A stretch of DNA of 64,000 nt from Catellatospora sp. TT07R-123. GTDB taxonomy: Bacteria; Actinomycetota; Actinomycetes; Mycobacteriales; Micromonosporaceae. Below the pieces are notes generated by a model, which had not been told where the DNA came from, ran no database searches, and worked only from the letters and a program-made list of their open reading frames with translations. Position numbers and translations under genes: made by a program. Location of the stretch: positions 1,426,001 to 1,490,000 of the forward strand of contig NZ_BNEM01000001.1 of NCBI RefSeq assembly GCF_018327705.1. Reading direction: 5' to 3'. Shown here one piece after another: positions 37,203-46,925 of the stretch (the stretch's first letter is position 1; each line of letters begins with the position of its first letter).

Positions 37203-37407
37203 TACCTGCTCCGATTCTCCAGGGGTCCGCACGCCGCGGACGGGGTCAGCCGGGTCGCGGCGCTGCCCCGCCGCCGGGGCCGCGCCGGCCTCGGCGGCCG
37301 GGGCGCAGACCCACCGCAGCATTGTGACGCAGGCCGCCGACCGGCACCACCCCGGCCCGACCCGTCACCGTCGACCATCGTCGATGCCATCAGGCCGGGA
37401 CGAGCCG

Positions 37408-38118
37408 TTACGCGGGCTTGGTGGCCCGCATCATCAGCGACACGCCGGGCAGCGACTTGACCGGCAGCAGCCGCTCGATCTTGATGATCACGCTCAGCGC
37501 GAAGTTGACCAGCGGCGGCACCGCCACGATGTCGTGCTCGTTCTGCTCGTCGCTGGCGTTCTTGCGCCGCATCTTCACCACCGGGCGCAGCAGCACGTTC
37601 CAGCTCCACAGCGTCTCGACCACCATCCCCGCGCCCTCCAGCAGCTTGCGCAGGCTGTCGCGGTCGTAGCGGCGGAAATGCCCCGTGGCGACGTCGTGCT
37701 TCGACCACAGCGCCATGTCGCACGGCACCGCGATCAGCGCCGTCCCGCCGGGACGCAGGATCCGCCTGATCTCGGCCGCGGCCTGGTGGTCCTCCTCGAT
37801 GTGCTCCAGCACGTCGAAGGCGACCAGCAGGTCGAACGACTCGTCGTCCAGCGGCAGGTCGCGGGCGTCGGCCTGGATCGCGGTGAACCCGCGCTCCCGG
37901 GCGATCTCCACCCCCTCCTGGATGTACTCGGTGACCAGCACGTCCCAGCCCATGTCGCGCAGCGTCTGGCTGTTGCCGCCGCCGGAGGCTCCGATCTCGA
38001 TCGCCTTGCCCGGCGTGCCGATGCGGCGCAGCTCGCGGGCGATGATCGCGCGACGTTCGCGGTACCACCAGTGCGCGTTCTCCACTTCGGTGGCAGCGCG
38101 GATGTCGTCAGCGTCCAT
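37408..38118 (-). CDS. Class I SAM-dependent methyltransferase
   Basis: About 236 residues from ATG 38118 (MDADDIRAATE), in-frame ATGs at 38124 and 38130 are also possible. Motif I AIEIGASGGGNSQTL binds S-adenosylmethionine, then DVLVTEYIQEGVEIARERGF, ADARDLPLDDESFDLLVAFDVLEHIEED and LRPGGTALIAVP follow the usual order. RRYDRDSLRKLLEGAGM is typical of small-molecule and lipid-linked sugar methyltransferases. A hydrophobic stretch near the C-terminus may sit on the membrane. Lies 206 bases upstream of the glycosyltransferase on the same strand, so the two may act on one glycan. Confidence 0.8.
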   Translation of the reverse strand: MDADDIRAATEVENAHWWYRERRAIIARELRRIGTPGKAIEIGASGGGNSQTLRDMGWDVLVTEYIQEGVEIARERGFTAIQADARDLPLDDESFDLLVAFDVLEHIEEDHQAAAEIRRILRPGGTALIAVPCDMALWSKHDVATGHFRRYDRDSLRKLLEGAGMVVETLWSWNVLLRPVVKMRRKNASDEQNEHDIVAVPPLVNFALSVIIKIERLLPVKSLPGVSLMMRATKPA

Positions 38119-38509
38119 GGACATTCCCATCCCGAACCCAGGTGATCTCCATCGACCTTCGAGGAGTCTGCGGTAACCGCAGAGAGTAGGTGCGAGGGCG
38201 GAATGCCACAAGAGTCGATGTAAGCCGTGGGACACGCCGCAGGTCGCGGTATGCGCTTGCCGCCCGCGCCGCGATGAGCTACGTTGGCCTCAGCAGCCCA
38301 TGCCGGAGGTGTAGACCCCACGGGCATTGCCGATCAACCAGTCGCAGCGGCGAAACTTTCCGTTCCCGCACGGCTTTCCACCGCGCCACCGACGCGCACA
38401 GCAGTACCCGGAGTTCCCGACTCGGCGTACCCGCAGCAGCCCGCGTCGCGCGCTGTCACCGCCGCGGCACGACCGTGCCCGCAGCAGCCCATCCACCAGG
38501 AGCACCACC
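38119..38509. promoter_or_regulatory. Divergent region with palindrome and C-rich rho leader
   Basis: This 391-base gap holds a palindrome (TCTGCGGT-A-ACCGCAGA, 38167-38183) before the methyltransferase, and from about 38330 a C-rich, G-poor stretch leading to the rho start. C-rich unstructured RNA is what Rho loads on, so this leader may allow Rho to attenuate its own gene. No convincing gene is seen in it. Confidence 0.4.
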
Positions 38510-39718
38510 GTGACCGAACTGGCACAGAAGCCCCAACCAGCCGCGCGGTCCCGCCGCCGCGGCAGCACCTCCGCCCCGGCCGCACCCCGGCCCGACGACG
38601 CCGTCACGGCGTTCAGCGGCATCGTCGACACCCGCGACCAGCACGCCTTCGTACGCCTGCGCGGCTGGCTGCCCGACGCGCACGACCCGTACCTGCCGCC
38701 CGCGCTGGTCCGCCAGCACGGCCTGCGCCGCGGCGACGCCGTCACCGGCACCATGGCCGCCCCGGCCGGCACAGCCGACCGTGCCGCCCGCCGCCCCACC
38801 GCCACCGCCGTCGACACGATCAACGGGCTGGCGCCGGAGCAGGCCGCCGACCGGCCCGACTTCTACCGGCTCACCCCGCTGTTCCCGCAGGAGCGGCTGC
38901 GGCTGGAGACGGCGCCGAACGTGCTCACCACCCGCGTCATCGACCTGGTCAGCCCCATCGGCAAGGGACAGCGCGCCCTGGTCGTCTCCCCGCCGAAGGC
39001 CGGCAAGACCCAGATGCTCCAGGCGATCGCCCACGCCGTGTCCGTCAACCACCCCGACAGCCACCTGATGGCGATCCTCATCGACGAGCGCCCCGAGGAG
39101 GTCACCGACATGCGCCGCACCGTACGCGGCGAGGTCGTCTCCTCCACGTTCGACCGGCCGCCCGCCGAGCACACCGCCGTGGCGGAACTGGCCATCGAAC
39201 GCGCCAAGCGCCTGGTCGAGCACGGTCGCGACGTGGTGGTGCTGCTCGACTCGATCACCCGGCTGGGCCGGGCCTACAACCTGGCCGCGCCGCCCGGCGG
39301 GCGCATCATGAGCGGCGGCATCGAGGCCGGTGCCCTGTACGCGCCGAAGCGGTTCCTCGGCGCCGCCCGCAACATCGAGGGCGGCGGCTCGCTGACCATC
39401 ATCGCCACCGCCCTGGTCGAGACCGGCTCGCTGGGCGACACCGTCATCTTCGAGGAGTTCAAGAGCACCGGCAACGCCGAGCTGCGCCTGCTGCGCGCCC
39501 TGGCCGAGCGGCGCATCTTCCCGGCCGTCGACGTCGACGCCTCCGGCACCCGCCGGGAGGAGCTGCTGCTCGACCCGCACGAGCTCGAACTCGTCCGCCG
39601 CCTGCGCCGCGCCATGCGCGGACTCGACGGCCAGCAGGCGGGCGAGCAGCTGGTCGAGCGGCTGAGCAGGACCTCCAGCAACGCCGAGTTCCTGCTCCAG
39701 CTCGCCCAGGCCGGCTGA
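38510..39718 (+). CDS. rho: Transcription termination factor Rho, short paralogue
   Basis: 402 residues. Hexameric RNA helicase that ends transcription. Walker A is SPPKAGKTQ (about 162), Walker [17 protein letters not shown] (about 246), and the secondary RNA-binding loops lie in [20 protein letters not shown]. The RNA-binding OB fold is in the first 100 residues ([21 protein letters not shown]). It lacks the long Arg/Asp-rich insertion of the main actinobacterial Rho (usually well above 600 residues), so it is probably a second copy. AGGAG precedes GTG 38510 by seven bases. Its C-rich leader suggests self-regulation. Confidence 0.88.
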   Translation: MTELAQKPQPAARSRRRGSTSAPAAPRPDDAVTAFSGIVDTRDQHAFVRLRGWLPDAHDPYLPPALVRQHGLRRGDAVTGTMAAPAGTADRAARRPTATAVDTINGLAPEQAADRPDFYRLTPLFPQERLRLETAPNVLTTRVIDLVSPIGKGQRALVVSPPKAGKTQMLQAIAHAVSVNHPDSHLMAILIDERPEEVTDMRRTVRGEVVSSTFDRPPAEHTAVAELAIERAKRLVEHGRDVVVLLDSITRLGRAYNLAAPPGGRIMSGGIEAGALYAPKRFLGAARNIEGGGSLTIIATALVETGSLGDTVIFEEFKSTGNAELRLLRALAERRIFPAVDVDASGTRREELLLDPHELELVRRLRRAMRGLDGQQAGEQLVERLSRTSSNAEFLLQLAQAG

Positions 39719-39720
39719 GG

Positions 39721-41256
39721 TCAGCGCGTCGGCTCAGGCTGCGCCGAACCCGGCCACCAGCGCTGCACCGCCACGGCCACGATGCTGCCGAACGCGGCCG
39801 CGGCCAGCGACCACTGCCACGGGGCGCCGTGACCGCGTACGGCCTGCGCCACCAGCGAGGTCGCCAGCCACCCGCCGGTCGCGCCGAACAGGACCACGAA
39901 GGCGACGTCGACGGCCACCCAGCGGCGCTCGCGGACCCGCACCCGGCGCAGCGCCCACGGCAGCAGCAGCGCGATCGCGGCCAGCAGGCACACCGACGGG
40001 GCCAGCAGCGCCCCCGGCAGCGGCACCTTGTACTCCACGCTCTGGATGCCGGCCAGCATCATCAGCAGCGCGCCGATGACGACGGTCTGCAACCAGACCA
40101 GGTTCTCCTGCCGCTCGCGCACCTTCTCGTCGACCACCCGGAACCGCTCCTCCAGGTTGCGGCCGAACGCCTGCCCCAGCTCGGTCACCTGCGCCAGCGA
40201 CGCCGACAGGTACGACTGCTCGACCTGGAGCTGGTGGTTGGCCCAGCGCACCGTCTGGCGGTCGTTCTCCAGCGGTCCGGCGGCCGAGCCGCGCCCGCCC
40301 GGTTCCAGCGCGGCGCGCATGTTGGCCTGCGCGATGCGCACCGTGCCCGCCATCGCGCGCACGTCGCCCAGCGCCGCGACGAGCCCGTCGCGGCCTACCC
40401 GCAGCTCGCGCAGCTTCCCGTCGGCCTCCCGCAGCCCGGCCAGGTCGAGCTCGTCGCGATGCACCAGTGACGCCAGCTCGTCGCAGCGCTCGGCGGCCTG
40501 CGCCATCAGCAGGTGCAGCCGGGCCAGCCGGGACTGGAGCACGCCCGACTCGTAGCGGACCTTCGCGACCTGGAGCAGGTAGCGGGTCAGCGGGGGCAGC
40601 CCGGCCGCGGTCGCGCCCCAGAAGAACTCGTCGGTCGCCGGCTCGTCGTCCACGGCGGCCACGGCCGCCAGGCGGCGGTCGGTCGGCACCGGTGCGTCGT
40701 CGCCGGGCGGCAGCTCCCACAGCATCAGCTCCCGGGTCGGCCGCCACCAGTGCGACGCCCAGCCGTCGCCGCCGGGCACGGCCGCGGCGAACTGCGCCGC
40801 CAGCGCGGCGGCATCCGCCGAGGGCATCGAGGCAGGCCCCAGCCCCGGCAGCAGCCCGAGGTACACCGTGGCCGTGCCCAGGACGCCGGAGCCGCCGTGC
40901 GGCCAGCCGTCGAACCAGGGCGTGTCCAGCCCGGACCAGTCGGTCCGGGCGTCGCCCTCGGACTGCACGACGGAGATCCCGATGACGTCGTGGGCGCGGT
41001 ACACGTACGCCTCGCGCAGCCCGTCGGGCAGCACCTGGCACACCGCCGCGAGCACGACCTCCCGCTCGGCGTAGCCGGGCGAGTCGGTGGACAGCTCGGT
41101 CGGCCAGCCGTGCACCGGCGCGGTCATGCCGCTGTCGCGGATGCGCTGCCAGGTCCGGGCCAGGGCCTGCCCGGCGGGTGAGGCGGGGTCGGCGGCCGCC
41201 TTCGCGGTGAGGAAACCGTGCGCGAGCACCGCAGGGCGGCGCACCGGGCCGGTCAC
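39721..41256 (-). CDS. CATRA-type conflict-system protein (membrane-anchored)
   Basis: 511 residues. The N-terminal half (VLAHGFLTAKAAA, HDVIGISVVQSEGD, WPHGGSGVLGTATVYLGLL, FFWGATAAGLPPLTRYLLQVAKVRYESGVLQ) matches what I know of the CATRA-N domain, defined as caspase- and TPR-repeat-associated. A long coiled-coil region follows (about 230-390), then three to four membrane helices (about 393-500). GTG 41256 overlaps the stop of the small upstream gene (GTGA). With the CHAT-protease gene it forms a three-gene conflict (defence or programmed death) system. The family call rests on context plus sequence pattern. Confidence 0.78.
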   Translation of the reverse strand: MTGPVRRPAVLAHGFLTAKAAADPASPAGQALARTWQRIRDSGMTAPVHGWPTELSTDSPGYAEREVVLAAVCQVLPDGLREAYVYRAHDVIGISVVQSEGDARTDWSGLDTPWFDGWPHGGSGVLGTATVYLGLLPGLGPASMPSADAAALAAQFAAAVPGGDGWASHWWRPTRELMLWELPPGDDAPVPTDRRLAAVAAVDDEPATDEFFWGATAAGLPPLTRYLLQVAKVRYESGVLQSRLARLHLLMAQAAERCDELASLVHRDELDLAGLREADGKLRELRVGRDGLVAALGDVRAMAGTVRIAQANMRAALEPGGRGSAAGPLENDRQTVRWANHQLQVEQSYLSASLAQVTELGQAFGRNLEERFRVVDEKVRERQENLVWLQTVVIGALLMMLAGIQSVEYKVPLPGALLAPSVCLLAAIALLLPWALRRVRVRERRWVAVDVAFVVLFGATGGWLATSLVAQAVRGHGAPWQWSLAAAAFGSIVAVAVQRWWPGSAQPEPTR

Positions 41257-41576
41257 GAACGCTCCTGGTCGGCGCGCGGCCGCGGCTGGTCGGCCCGCTC
41301 GGCGGGGCTGGACAGTCCGATCTGGTCGAGCACCCGGTTGACCAGGATCAGCGTGTGCCGGGCGGCCAGCTGCGGCTGCACGCCGCGGCTCAGGCGCCGC
41401 CCGCCCAGGCTGTCCTCCAGGTCCTCCACGGCGGCCTGCGCGGCGTCGTCGTCGCCCTCACGCAGCGCGTCGCTCAGCTCCTGGAGCGCGGTGTCCACCG
41501 CCTCCCAGACGTCGTCGGTCAGCTCCACCTGCTCCAGCCGGGCCAGCAGGTCGGGTATGTCGTCGAGTTCGGCCAC
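41253..41576 (-). CDS. CATRA-associated small protein
   Basis: 107 residues from GTG 41576 (VAELDDIPDLL), preceded by GAGGAG. Acidic and helical (LELTDD-like segment VELTDDVWEAVDTALQELSDAL, EDLEDSLGGRRLSRG). Small proteins of this kind sit between the CHAT and CATRA genes in these systems and may be the switch or inhibitor. It starts 17 bases after the CHAT stop and overlaps the CATRA start, so the three genes form one operon. An open frame extends upstream into the CHAT gene, but in another frame. Confidence 0.75.
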   Translation of the reverse strand: MAELDDIPDLLARLEQVELTDDVWEAVDTALQELSDALREGDDDAAQAAVEDLEDSLGGRRLSRGVQPQLAARHTLILVNRVLDQIGLSSPAERADQPRPRADQERS

Positions 41577-41592
41577 GTCGAGCTCCTCGCGG

Positions 41593-44332
41593 TCAGAGGT
41601 AAAGGCTGATCGGCATGCGCTCGACCCGCCGGGTGAAGGACTTGTTGTCGTCCACGACGGACTCGTAGTGCCGGTGCAGCTCGCCGACGACGTCGAAGAT
41701 CGGGTTGTCCGCGTCACTCAGGGCGCGCCGGCTGGCCGACAGCAGCGTACCGACCGTGTCGACCACCGCTCTATCCTGGACACTCCACAGTGGAACACCC
41801 ACCGCCCCGGCTCCGGTGGCGATCAGCGAACGCAGGAAGCCGACCACGTCCCCGCCCGCGGTCTGGGCGCCCTGCCCGGCCAGGCACGCGCCCAGCACGG
41901 TCAGCTTGTTGCGCGGCAGCCGCAGCCGCAGCGCCACGTCGTACTGCGTGAGGTGCCCGTCCTGGAGCATCAGGTACGGCCCCAGCTCGGCGAAGGCGGG
42001 GTGGAACTGGCCGTGCCCGGCGTACACGAAGAACTCCGGCTTGGCCTCGGTGATCGCGGTGACCCCGCCCAGATCGGCGACGTAGTGCCTGCTGACCCGG
42101 CCGACCCCGGCCGGCACGTTCGCCGACCACGATCAGGTGCTCGGCCGGCCAGCCGGCGCGGGCCAGCTCTCGGCCGCTGGCGGCACCGTCGCTGACCACG
42201 ATCGCGGCCAGGTCGTCCTGCGGGCTCACCGGCTGCCGGCGCAGCAGGTGGCGCCCGCGCCCGACGTACGCGGTGGCGCTGACCGACTGCGACAGCGGCA
42301 GCCGCGCCGCCAGCGGCACCTGCGTGCCCGGCTCGGTGGCCACGTGCAGCGGCACCGCGAACACGTCGTCGGTGGGCACGAGCACCAGGTGGTCAGGGGT
42401 GCCGCCGGAGTTCACCGCGTCCCAGACCGGGGCGATCAGCACGTCCCAGATCGCGCGGCACTCCGCGAGCCTGGGCCCGTGGTCGGTCGGCATCCGCCCG
42501 GCCAGCTCCCGCACCTGCGCGTACGACGCCACCGGCACGAACACCAGCCGGTTGCCGCGGAACACGAACGCGCCGACGTGCGCGGCCTGGCGCGGGCCGT
42601 AGGCGACGTACCGGACCACGCAGGTGCCCGGGTTGTTGGCCGTGTACATCCGCACCCGGTGCGCGATCTCCGGGTCGTGCGGCGCCGCCTCCAGCGGTCG
42701 CTGGAGGAACTGCTGCTCGAACTCGGTCTCGCGGGCGGCCAGCTCCCGGCGCAGCCGCTCGTCGTCGGGACCGCTGTCGGCGCTGCGGACCACCGCCCGC
42801 CGCCCGGCGTCCCCGGCCTCATCGTCGGCCTCGTCATCGTCCGCGTCGTCGGCCCCGTCGGCGGCCGCGGCTGCGACCGCCGCACCGCCGCGGGTGGCCG
42901 GGTGCTCGACCGCGACCGGCGCGGGGGCGGGGTCCGGCTCGCCCTCGGCGAGCGGCGCGGCCACCGACGGCGGCGTGTCCAGCTGCGGCAGCCCGGCCGA
43001 GGCCAGCATGTCCAGCAGCTCGCGGGCCGAGGACTCCTCGGCCAGGCCGAACGCCTCCTCCACCTGGCCCGGGGTCGGGGACGCGCCGCCGACCAGGTCG
43101 TGGATCCGGGCGAGGAACCGCGGGCGCACCGCCTTGGCGTACGCCCGCTTGTAGGCGGGCATCGCGACGGCGCGCCGCACCGAGCGCTCCATCTTCTCGT
43201 ACTGGCCGTCCAGGTCCTGGCTGAACTCACCGGCCCGCTGCGCCGGGATCTGCCCGGCGTCGCGGGTGAGGATCTTCTCGTAGACCTGCACCGTGTACGC
43301 GTGCAGCTCGATGTCGGTGCCCGCGCCGAACGCCGCCGCTTCGCCGGCGGCCAGCTCGGACAGCAGCAGCCGCAGGTCGTCGGCGCCGGGCTCGCCGCCG
43401 CGCCGGTCGGCCAGCTGCTGGCGCGCGATCATCCGCCCGCGCGGCCAGTCGCCCTGCCGGACCTGCTCGAACAGCTCCAGCGCGTCGTCGGCCCCGGCCA
43501 GGGCCTGCTGGTTGCGCGACTGCGCGATGCGGTAGCGGTCGCCCAGCCGCAGCGAGACCGCCAGCGACTCGCGCAGCGACTCCCGCGCCAGTTGCAGCGA
43601 CTGCTCGGACTGGCTGCGCTCGCGCAGCGCGTACGCCAGGTTGTACAGAACGCTGGAGTAGCCGCGGGCGAACTCGCGCTGCTCGTGGGGGTGGCGGGAG
43701 TCGGTCCTCGCCAGGTCCAGCCCGCGCGCGGCGGCCAGGGCCCGCACGCGTTCGATCTCGGCGTGCAGCCGGTCGATCAGCTCGTCGCGCAGCGCCCCGA
43801 CGCTGTCGGCGTCCTGGCGGGCGGCGGCCGCCTGCCGTTCCTCGTCGAACGAGGCGCGCAGCAGGTTGCTGCGCAGGTCGGGCAGGCACCACCACAGGTC
43901 GCCGCCCTCGGCGAGGGCGACCGCGGTCTCGAAGCCCATCCGGGCACGGGCGTAGCTGCCCAGCCGGTACCGGATCTTCCCGGCACCGTCGTGCCAGCGC
44001 GCCGCGGCGTAGCGGTCGAACCCGCGCCCCGGGTCGGCCGCAAGCCCCGCGACCAGCAGCTCGGCATCGGCGCTGGACGCGTCGACGAACCGCAGCCCCT
44101 CGATGAGGTCGTAGCCGATGTCGCAGCGGACGATCTCGCACCAGTGCGCCCCCACGCGGCAGGCGCGGGCGTGCCCGTCCGCGCCGGGCACCGGGTCGAA
44201 CGCACCGAGCATGCGCAGGATGCCCACGGCGTACCGCTGGCGCAGCGGGACGTCGAAGTCCGCGTCGTACCGGCGGATCAGCTCCTCGATCGTGAACTGC
44301 TCGGCGAACTGCTTGATGCGATCGCTGTACAC
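41593..44332 (-). pseudogene. TPR-CHAT caspase-like protease, interrupted by a frameshift
   Basis: From GTG 44332 the frame gives about 735 residues: helical TPR-like repeats, an Asp/Ala-rich low-complexity linker, then the start of a CHAT (caspase HetF-associated) domain (VLVPTDDVFAVPLHVA, PLSQSVSATAYVG, LIVVGE). The rest of the domain continues in another frame: FFVYAGHGQFHPAF holds the catalytic His and VLGACLAGQGAQ the catalytic Cys, ending at 41593. The switch falls near 42118-42125, where one added base would restore VVGENVPAGVG. Either a natural inactivating single-base deletion or a sequencing error. Intact, it would be the protease of the CATRA system. Confidence 0.82.
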
Positions 44333-44464
44333 GGCACCACCTCGACACGTACGCCGGACCGACCGACACGACACTATGGACGCGGCCCGCTAACGTCACC
44401 ACCCGAACGGGCTGCCCTGCCATCCTCGCGCAGCCGATCAGGACCACGACGAACGGAGTCCCCA

Positions 44465-45166
44465 TTGGACGACGAGGCGAGAGTCGCGCGCTACCGGAAA
44501 TTGCGTGAGGAGCGACCCGAGCTGTTCACCAACCCGCCCGGCGCCCCGTTCCCGATCCTCTCCGAGCCGGACGAGGTGGCCGCGGCCGAGGCGCAGTTCG
44601 GGCAGCAGCTGGAGGCGCACGGGATGCCCGCGGCGTGGGCGCTGCACGGGGTGGTCTACGAGGACCCGTTCCAGATCATCCTGCGCGATCCGGTGCGCAC
44701 CCCGTCGGGCCACCTCGGCACGTACGTACGGCGCGTCGCGCGCAACACCGACGGCGTCGTCGTCCTGCCCCGCCACGGCGACCACGTGATCCTGGTCCGG
44801 CACTTCCGGCACAGCACCCGGCAGTGGCACCTGGAGCTGCCGCGCGGGTTCGGCGAGAAGGACCAGACGCCGGAGCAGAACGCCGAGCGGGAGCTGCGCG
44901 AGGAACTCGGCGCGGCCGCCGTGCGCACGCACGCGCTGGGCGTGGTGCAGCCCGACACCGGCCTGACCTCGGACACGGTGCACCTGTTCTATGTCGAGAT
45001 CGACCTCTACGACGCCGCGGGCGAGGCGGCCGAGGGCATCACCGGCACCGTCCGGGTCACCCCGGCCGAGCTGGCCGAGCTGATCCGGTCGGGCGAGCTC
45101 AACGACGGCTTCACCATCGCGGCGTGGAGCCGCGCCGTGCTGTCCGGGCTGCTACCGGTCGGATGA
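44465..45166 (+). CDS. Nudix hydrolase, ADP-ribose-pyrophosphatase type
   Basis: 233 residues from TTG 44465, with GGAG seven bases before. The Nudix box reads GFGEKDQTPEQNAERELREELGA. The catalytic RELxEE core is intact, but the earlier Glu of the signature is Gln. GLTSDTVHLFYVEI after the box and a C-terminal NDGFTIAAWSRA resemble ADP-sugar hydrolases. It would hydrolyse a nucleoside diphosphate linked to another moiety. It diverges from the CATRA operon with a 132-base gap, which may contain promoters for both. A hairpin follows. Confidence 0.85.
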   Translation: MDDEARVARYRKLREERPELFTNPPGAPFPILSEPDEVAAAEAQFGQQLEAHGMPAAWALHGVVYEDPFQIILRDPVRTPSGHLGTYVRRVARNTDGVVVLPRHGDHVILVRHFRHSTRQWHLELPRGFGEKDQTPEQNAERELREELGAAAVRTHALGVVQPDTGLTSDTVHLFYVEIDLYDAAGEAAEGITGTVRVTPAELAELIRSGELNDGFTIAAWSRAVLSGLLPVG

Positions 45167-45170
45167 GCAG

Positions 45171-45203
45171 GAGCCGGGCGCGGCGGGGTGCCGCGCCCGG
45201 CTC
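45171..45203. terminator. Bidirectional terminator between Nudix and GH16 genes
   Basis: 13-bp perfect stem (45171-45183 with 45191-45203) and 7-base loop in a convergent gap. It starts four bases after the Nudix stop. Confidence 0.8.
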
Positions 45204-45242
45204 TCATGCTGCCGGAAGGTGCCGTACGGTCAGGCTCCGCCG

Positions 45243-46586
45243 TCAGACCGGAAGGGTCCAGTTCTGCGGGCTCTGGCCGTTGCAGTCCCAGATCTGCACC
45301 TGGGTGCCCGGGGTGGTGGACCCGGCGGGGTCGTCCAGGCACCGGTTGGACTGCGGGTTGTAGTAGGAGCCGTCGGCCCGGTGGATGAACACCTGGGCCC
45401 CGGTGTTGTTGCAGTCCCACAGCTGGATCTTCGTGCCGTTGGCGGTGCCGCCGCCGGAGATGTCGGCGCACTTGCCCAGGACGTGCAGCGTGGTGCCCGC
45501 CTCGACGTAGGTCCACTGCTGGGCGGTGGTGCCGTTGCAGGTGTAGATCTGGATCGGCGTGCCGTTGGCGGTGCCCGAGGAGCGGACGTCCAGGCACAGG
45601 CCGTTGGCGTTCTTGACGGCCTTGCCGCCGCCACCACCGCCACCGCCGCCACCGGCGGTGTACGCCGCGACGTAGTCCACGATCATCGGCACGCCCGACA
45701 CGGTCGAGCCGGTGGGGCCGCCGCCGAACGCGCCCGGGAACGAGCCGCCGATCGCCACGTTCAGGATCATGAAGAAGCCGTGGTGGGTGGCGTTGTTCCA
45801 GGTGGTCGCGTCGACCTGGTTGGCGTTGACGGTGAAGAAGTTGTTGCCGTCCAGGTACCACCGGATCTGCTCCGGCGAGGTGCTGCGGTCCAGCTCCATC
45901 GCGTACGTGTGGAAGCCGGTCTGGCAGCCGCCGCAGGCGCGCTCGCCGCTGCCCAGGCCGGTGTACTCGTTGCACGGGCCGCCGGGGGCCACACCGCAGT
46001 GCAGGGTGGCGAACTCGGAGCTGCGGCCGTTGATGTCCTCCATCAGGTCGATCTCGCCGATGCCGGGCCAGCCGCTGGCGCCGGTGCCGCGCGCGGCGGC
46101 GCCCAGCGTCCAGAACGCGGGCCAGTACCCGGCGGCGGCCGCGCCGCTGACGTTGGGCTGCTGGAGGCGGCCCTCCAGGCGCAGCTTGCCGCCCGCGGGG
46201 GCGGCGAAGTCGGTGCGCTGGGTCTCGACCCGGCCGCTGGTCCAGTTGCCGGCCCCGTCGCGGATCGGCTTGATGACCAGGTTGCCGCTGCCGTCGAGGT
46301 AGACGTTCTGGGTGCTGTTGGTCATGTTCTCGATCTCGCCGGTGCCCCAGTTGGCGGCGCCGCCGGGGTAGCCGTGGCCGAGGTCGTACAGCCAGTTGCC
46401 GGTGTTGAGGCCGGAGCCGGCGGCACCGTTGAAGTCCTCGCCGTACACCTGGGTCCAGCCGGCCGGGACGGCGGGCAGGCCCGCGTGGGCGTCCGGCGGC
46501 GCGGCGACGACGGCGCCGCCGACAGCGACCGCGAACGAGATCGCGGCCACGCGCAGCCGGCGCCAGCCGGTGCGGGAAACGGTCAT
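45243..46586 (-). CDS. Secreted GH16 endo-beta-glucanase with ricin-type lectin domain
   Basis: 447 residues. Signal peptide cut near DAHA-GLPAV. The GH16 sandwich fold (about 40-300) carries the catalytic motif GEIDLMEDING (nucleophile and acid/base Glu flank the Asp), with YWPAFWTLG and GFHTYAMELD before and after. It should cut beta-1,3 or mixed-linked glucans (laminarinase type). A poly-Gly linker (over ten Gly) leads to a ricin/CBM13 domain with GLCLDVRS, GKCADISG and NRCLDDPA repeats. ATG 46586. A GAGCGCTC operator lies about 80 bases upstream, so expression probably follows a CebR-like repressor. Confidence 0.92.
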   Translation of the reverse strand: MTVSRTGWRRLRVAAISFAVAVGGAVVAAPPDAHAGLPAVPAGWTQVYGEDFNGAAGSGLNTGNWLYDLGHGYPGGAANWGTGEIENMTNSTQNVYLDGSGNLVIKPIRDGAGNWTSGRVETQRTDFAAPAGGKLRLEGRLQQPNVSGAAAAGYWPAFWTLGAAARGTGASGWPGIGEIDLMEDINGRSSEFATLHCGVAPGGPCNEYTGLGSGERACGGCQTGFHTYAMELDRSTSPEQIRWYLDGNNFFTVNANQVDATTWNNATHHGFFMILNVAIGGSFPGAFGGGPTGSTVSGVPMIVDYVAAYTAGGGGGGGGGGKAVKNANGLCLDVRSSGTANGTPIQIYTCNGTTAQQWTYVEAGTTLHVLGKCADISGGGTANGTKIQLWDCNNTGAQVFIHRADGSYYNPQSNRCLDDPAGSTTPGTQVQIWDCNGQSPQNWTLPV

Positions 46587-46660
46587 GGGGTTGCCCTTCT
46601 AGTGGGGACGGAGCGGGCAGGCGGTCCGCCCCCGGCGGGCAGCCGGGAGACGACCGGAGA

Positions 46661-46673
46661 GGGAGCGCTCTCC
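46661..46673. promoter_or_regulatory. CebR-like operator, GH16 side
   Basis: GGGAGCGCTCTCC, with the palindromic core GAGCGCTC (46663-46670). It resembles the CebR operator TGGGAGCGCTCCCA of Streptomyces, which responds to cello-oligosaccharides. Confidence 0.6.
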
Positions 46674-46913
46674 GGTGGATGGTCCACTTCTGCAAACAAC
46701 CTTGTCAATATGGACAGCCCGAGTTTGGCAGCCGACCGCCAACTCCGAACTTTCCGGCGTATCACCCAGCCCACTCTGATATGTGCTGCTCATATGGGCC
46801 ACGCCAGTGCCCGATAAGGCCTTTCGGCGCGCGTCGACACCCCGCCGACTGGCCGATCCGGACTCCGTACCGCTGACCACGAGGTTTCCGCTCTGTTTCA
46901 CGGCCAGATGCAG

Positions 46914-46925
46914 GAGAGCGCTCTC
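46914..46925. promoter_or_regulatory. CebR-like operator, GH3 side
   Basis: GAGAGCGCTCTC is a perfect 12-bp palindrome, 171 bases before the GH3 start. Its core is the same as at 46663. Confidence 0.6.

Noticed and set aside
38327-38509. A 61-codon in-frame extension upstream of rho
   Set aside because: Ribosome-binding site and GTG at 38510 are good. The extension encodes a Pro/Arg/Ser-rich stretch from a C-rich leader with no similarity to Rho.
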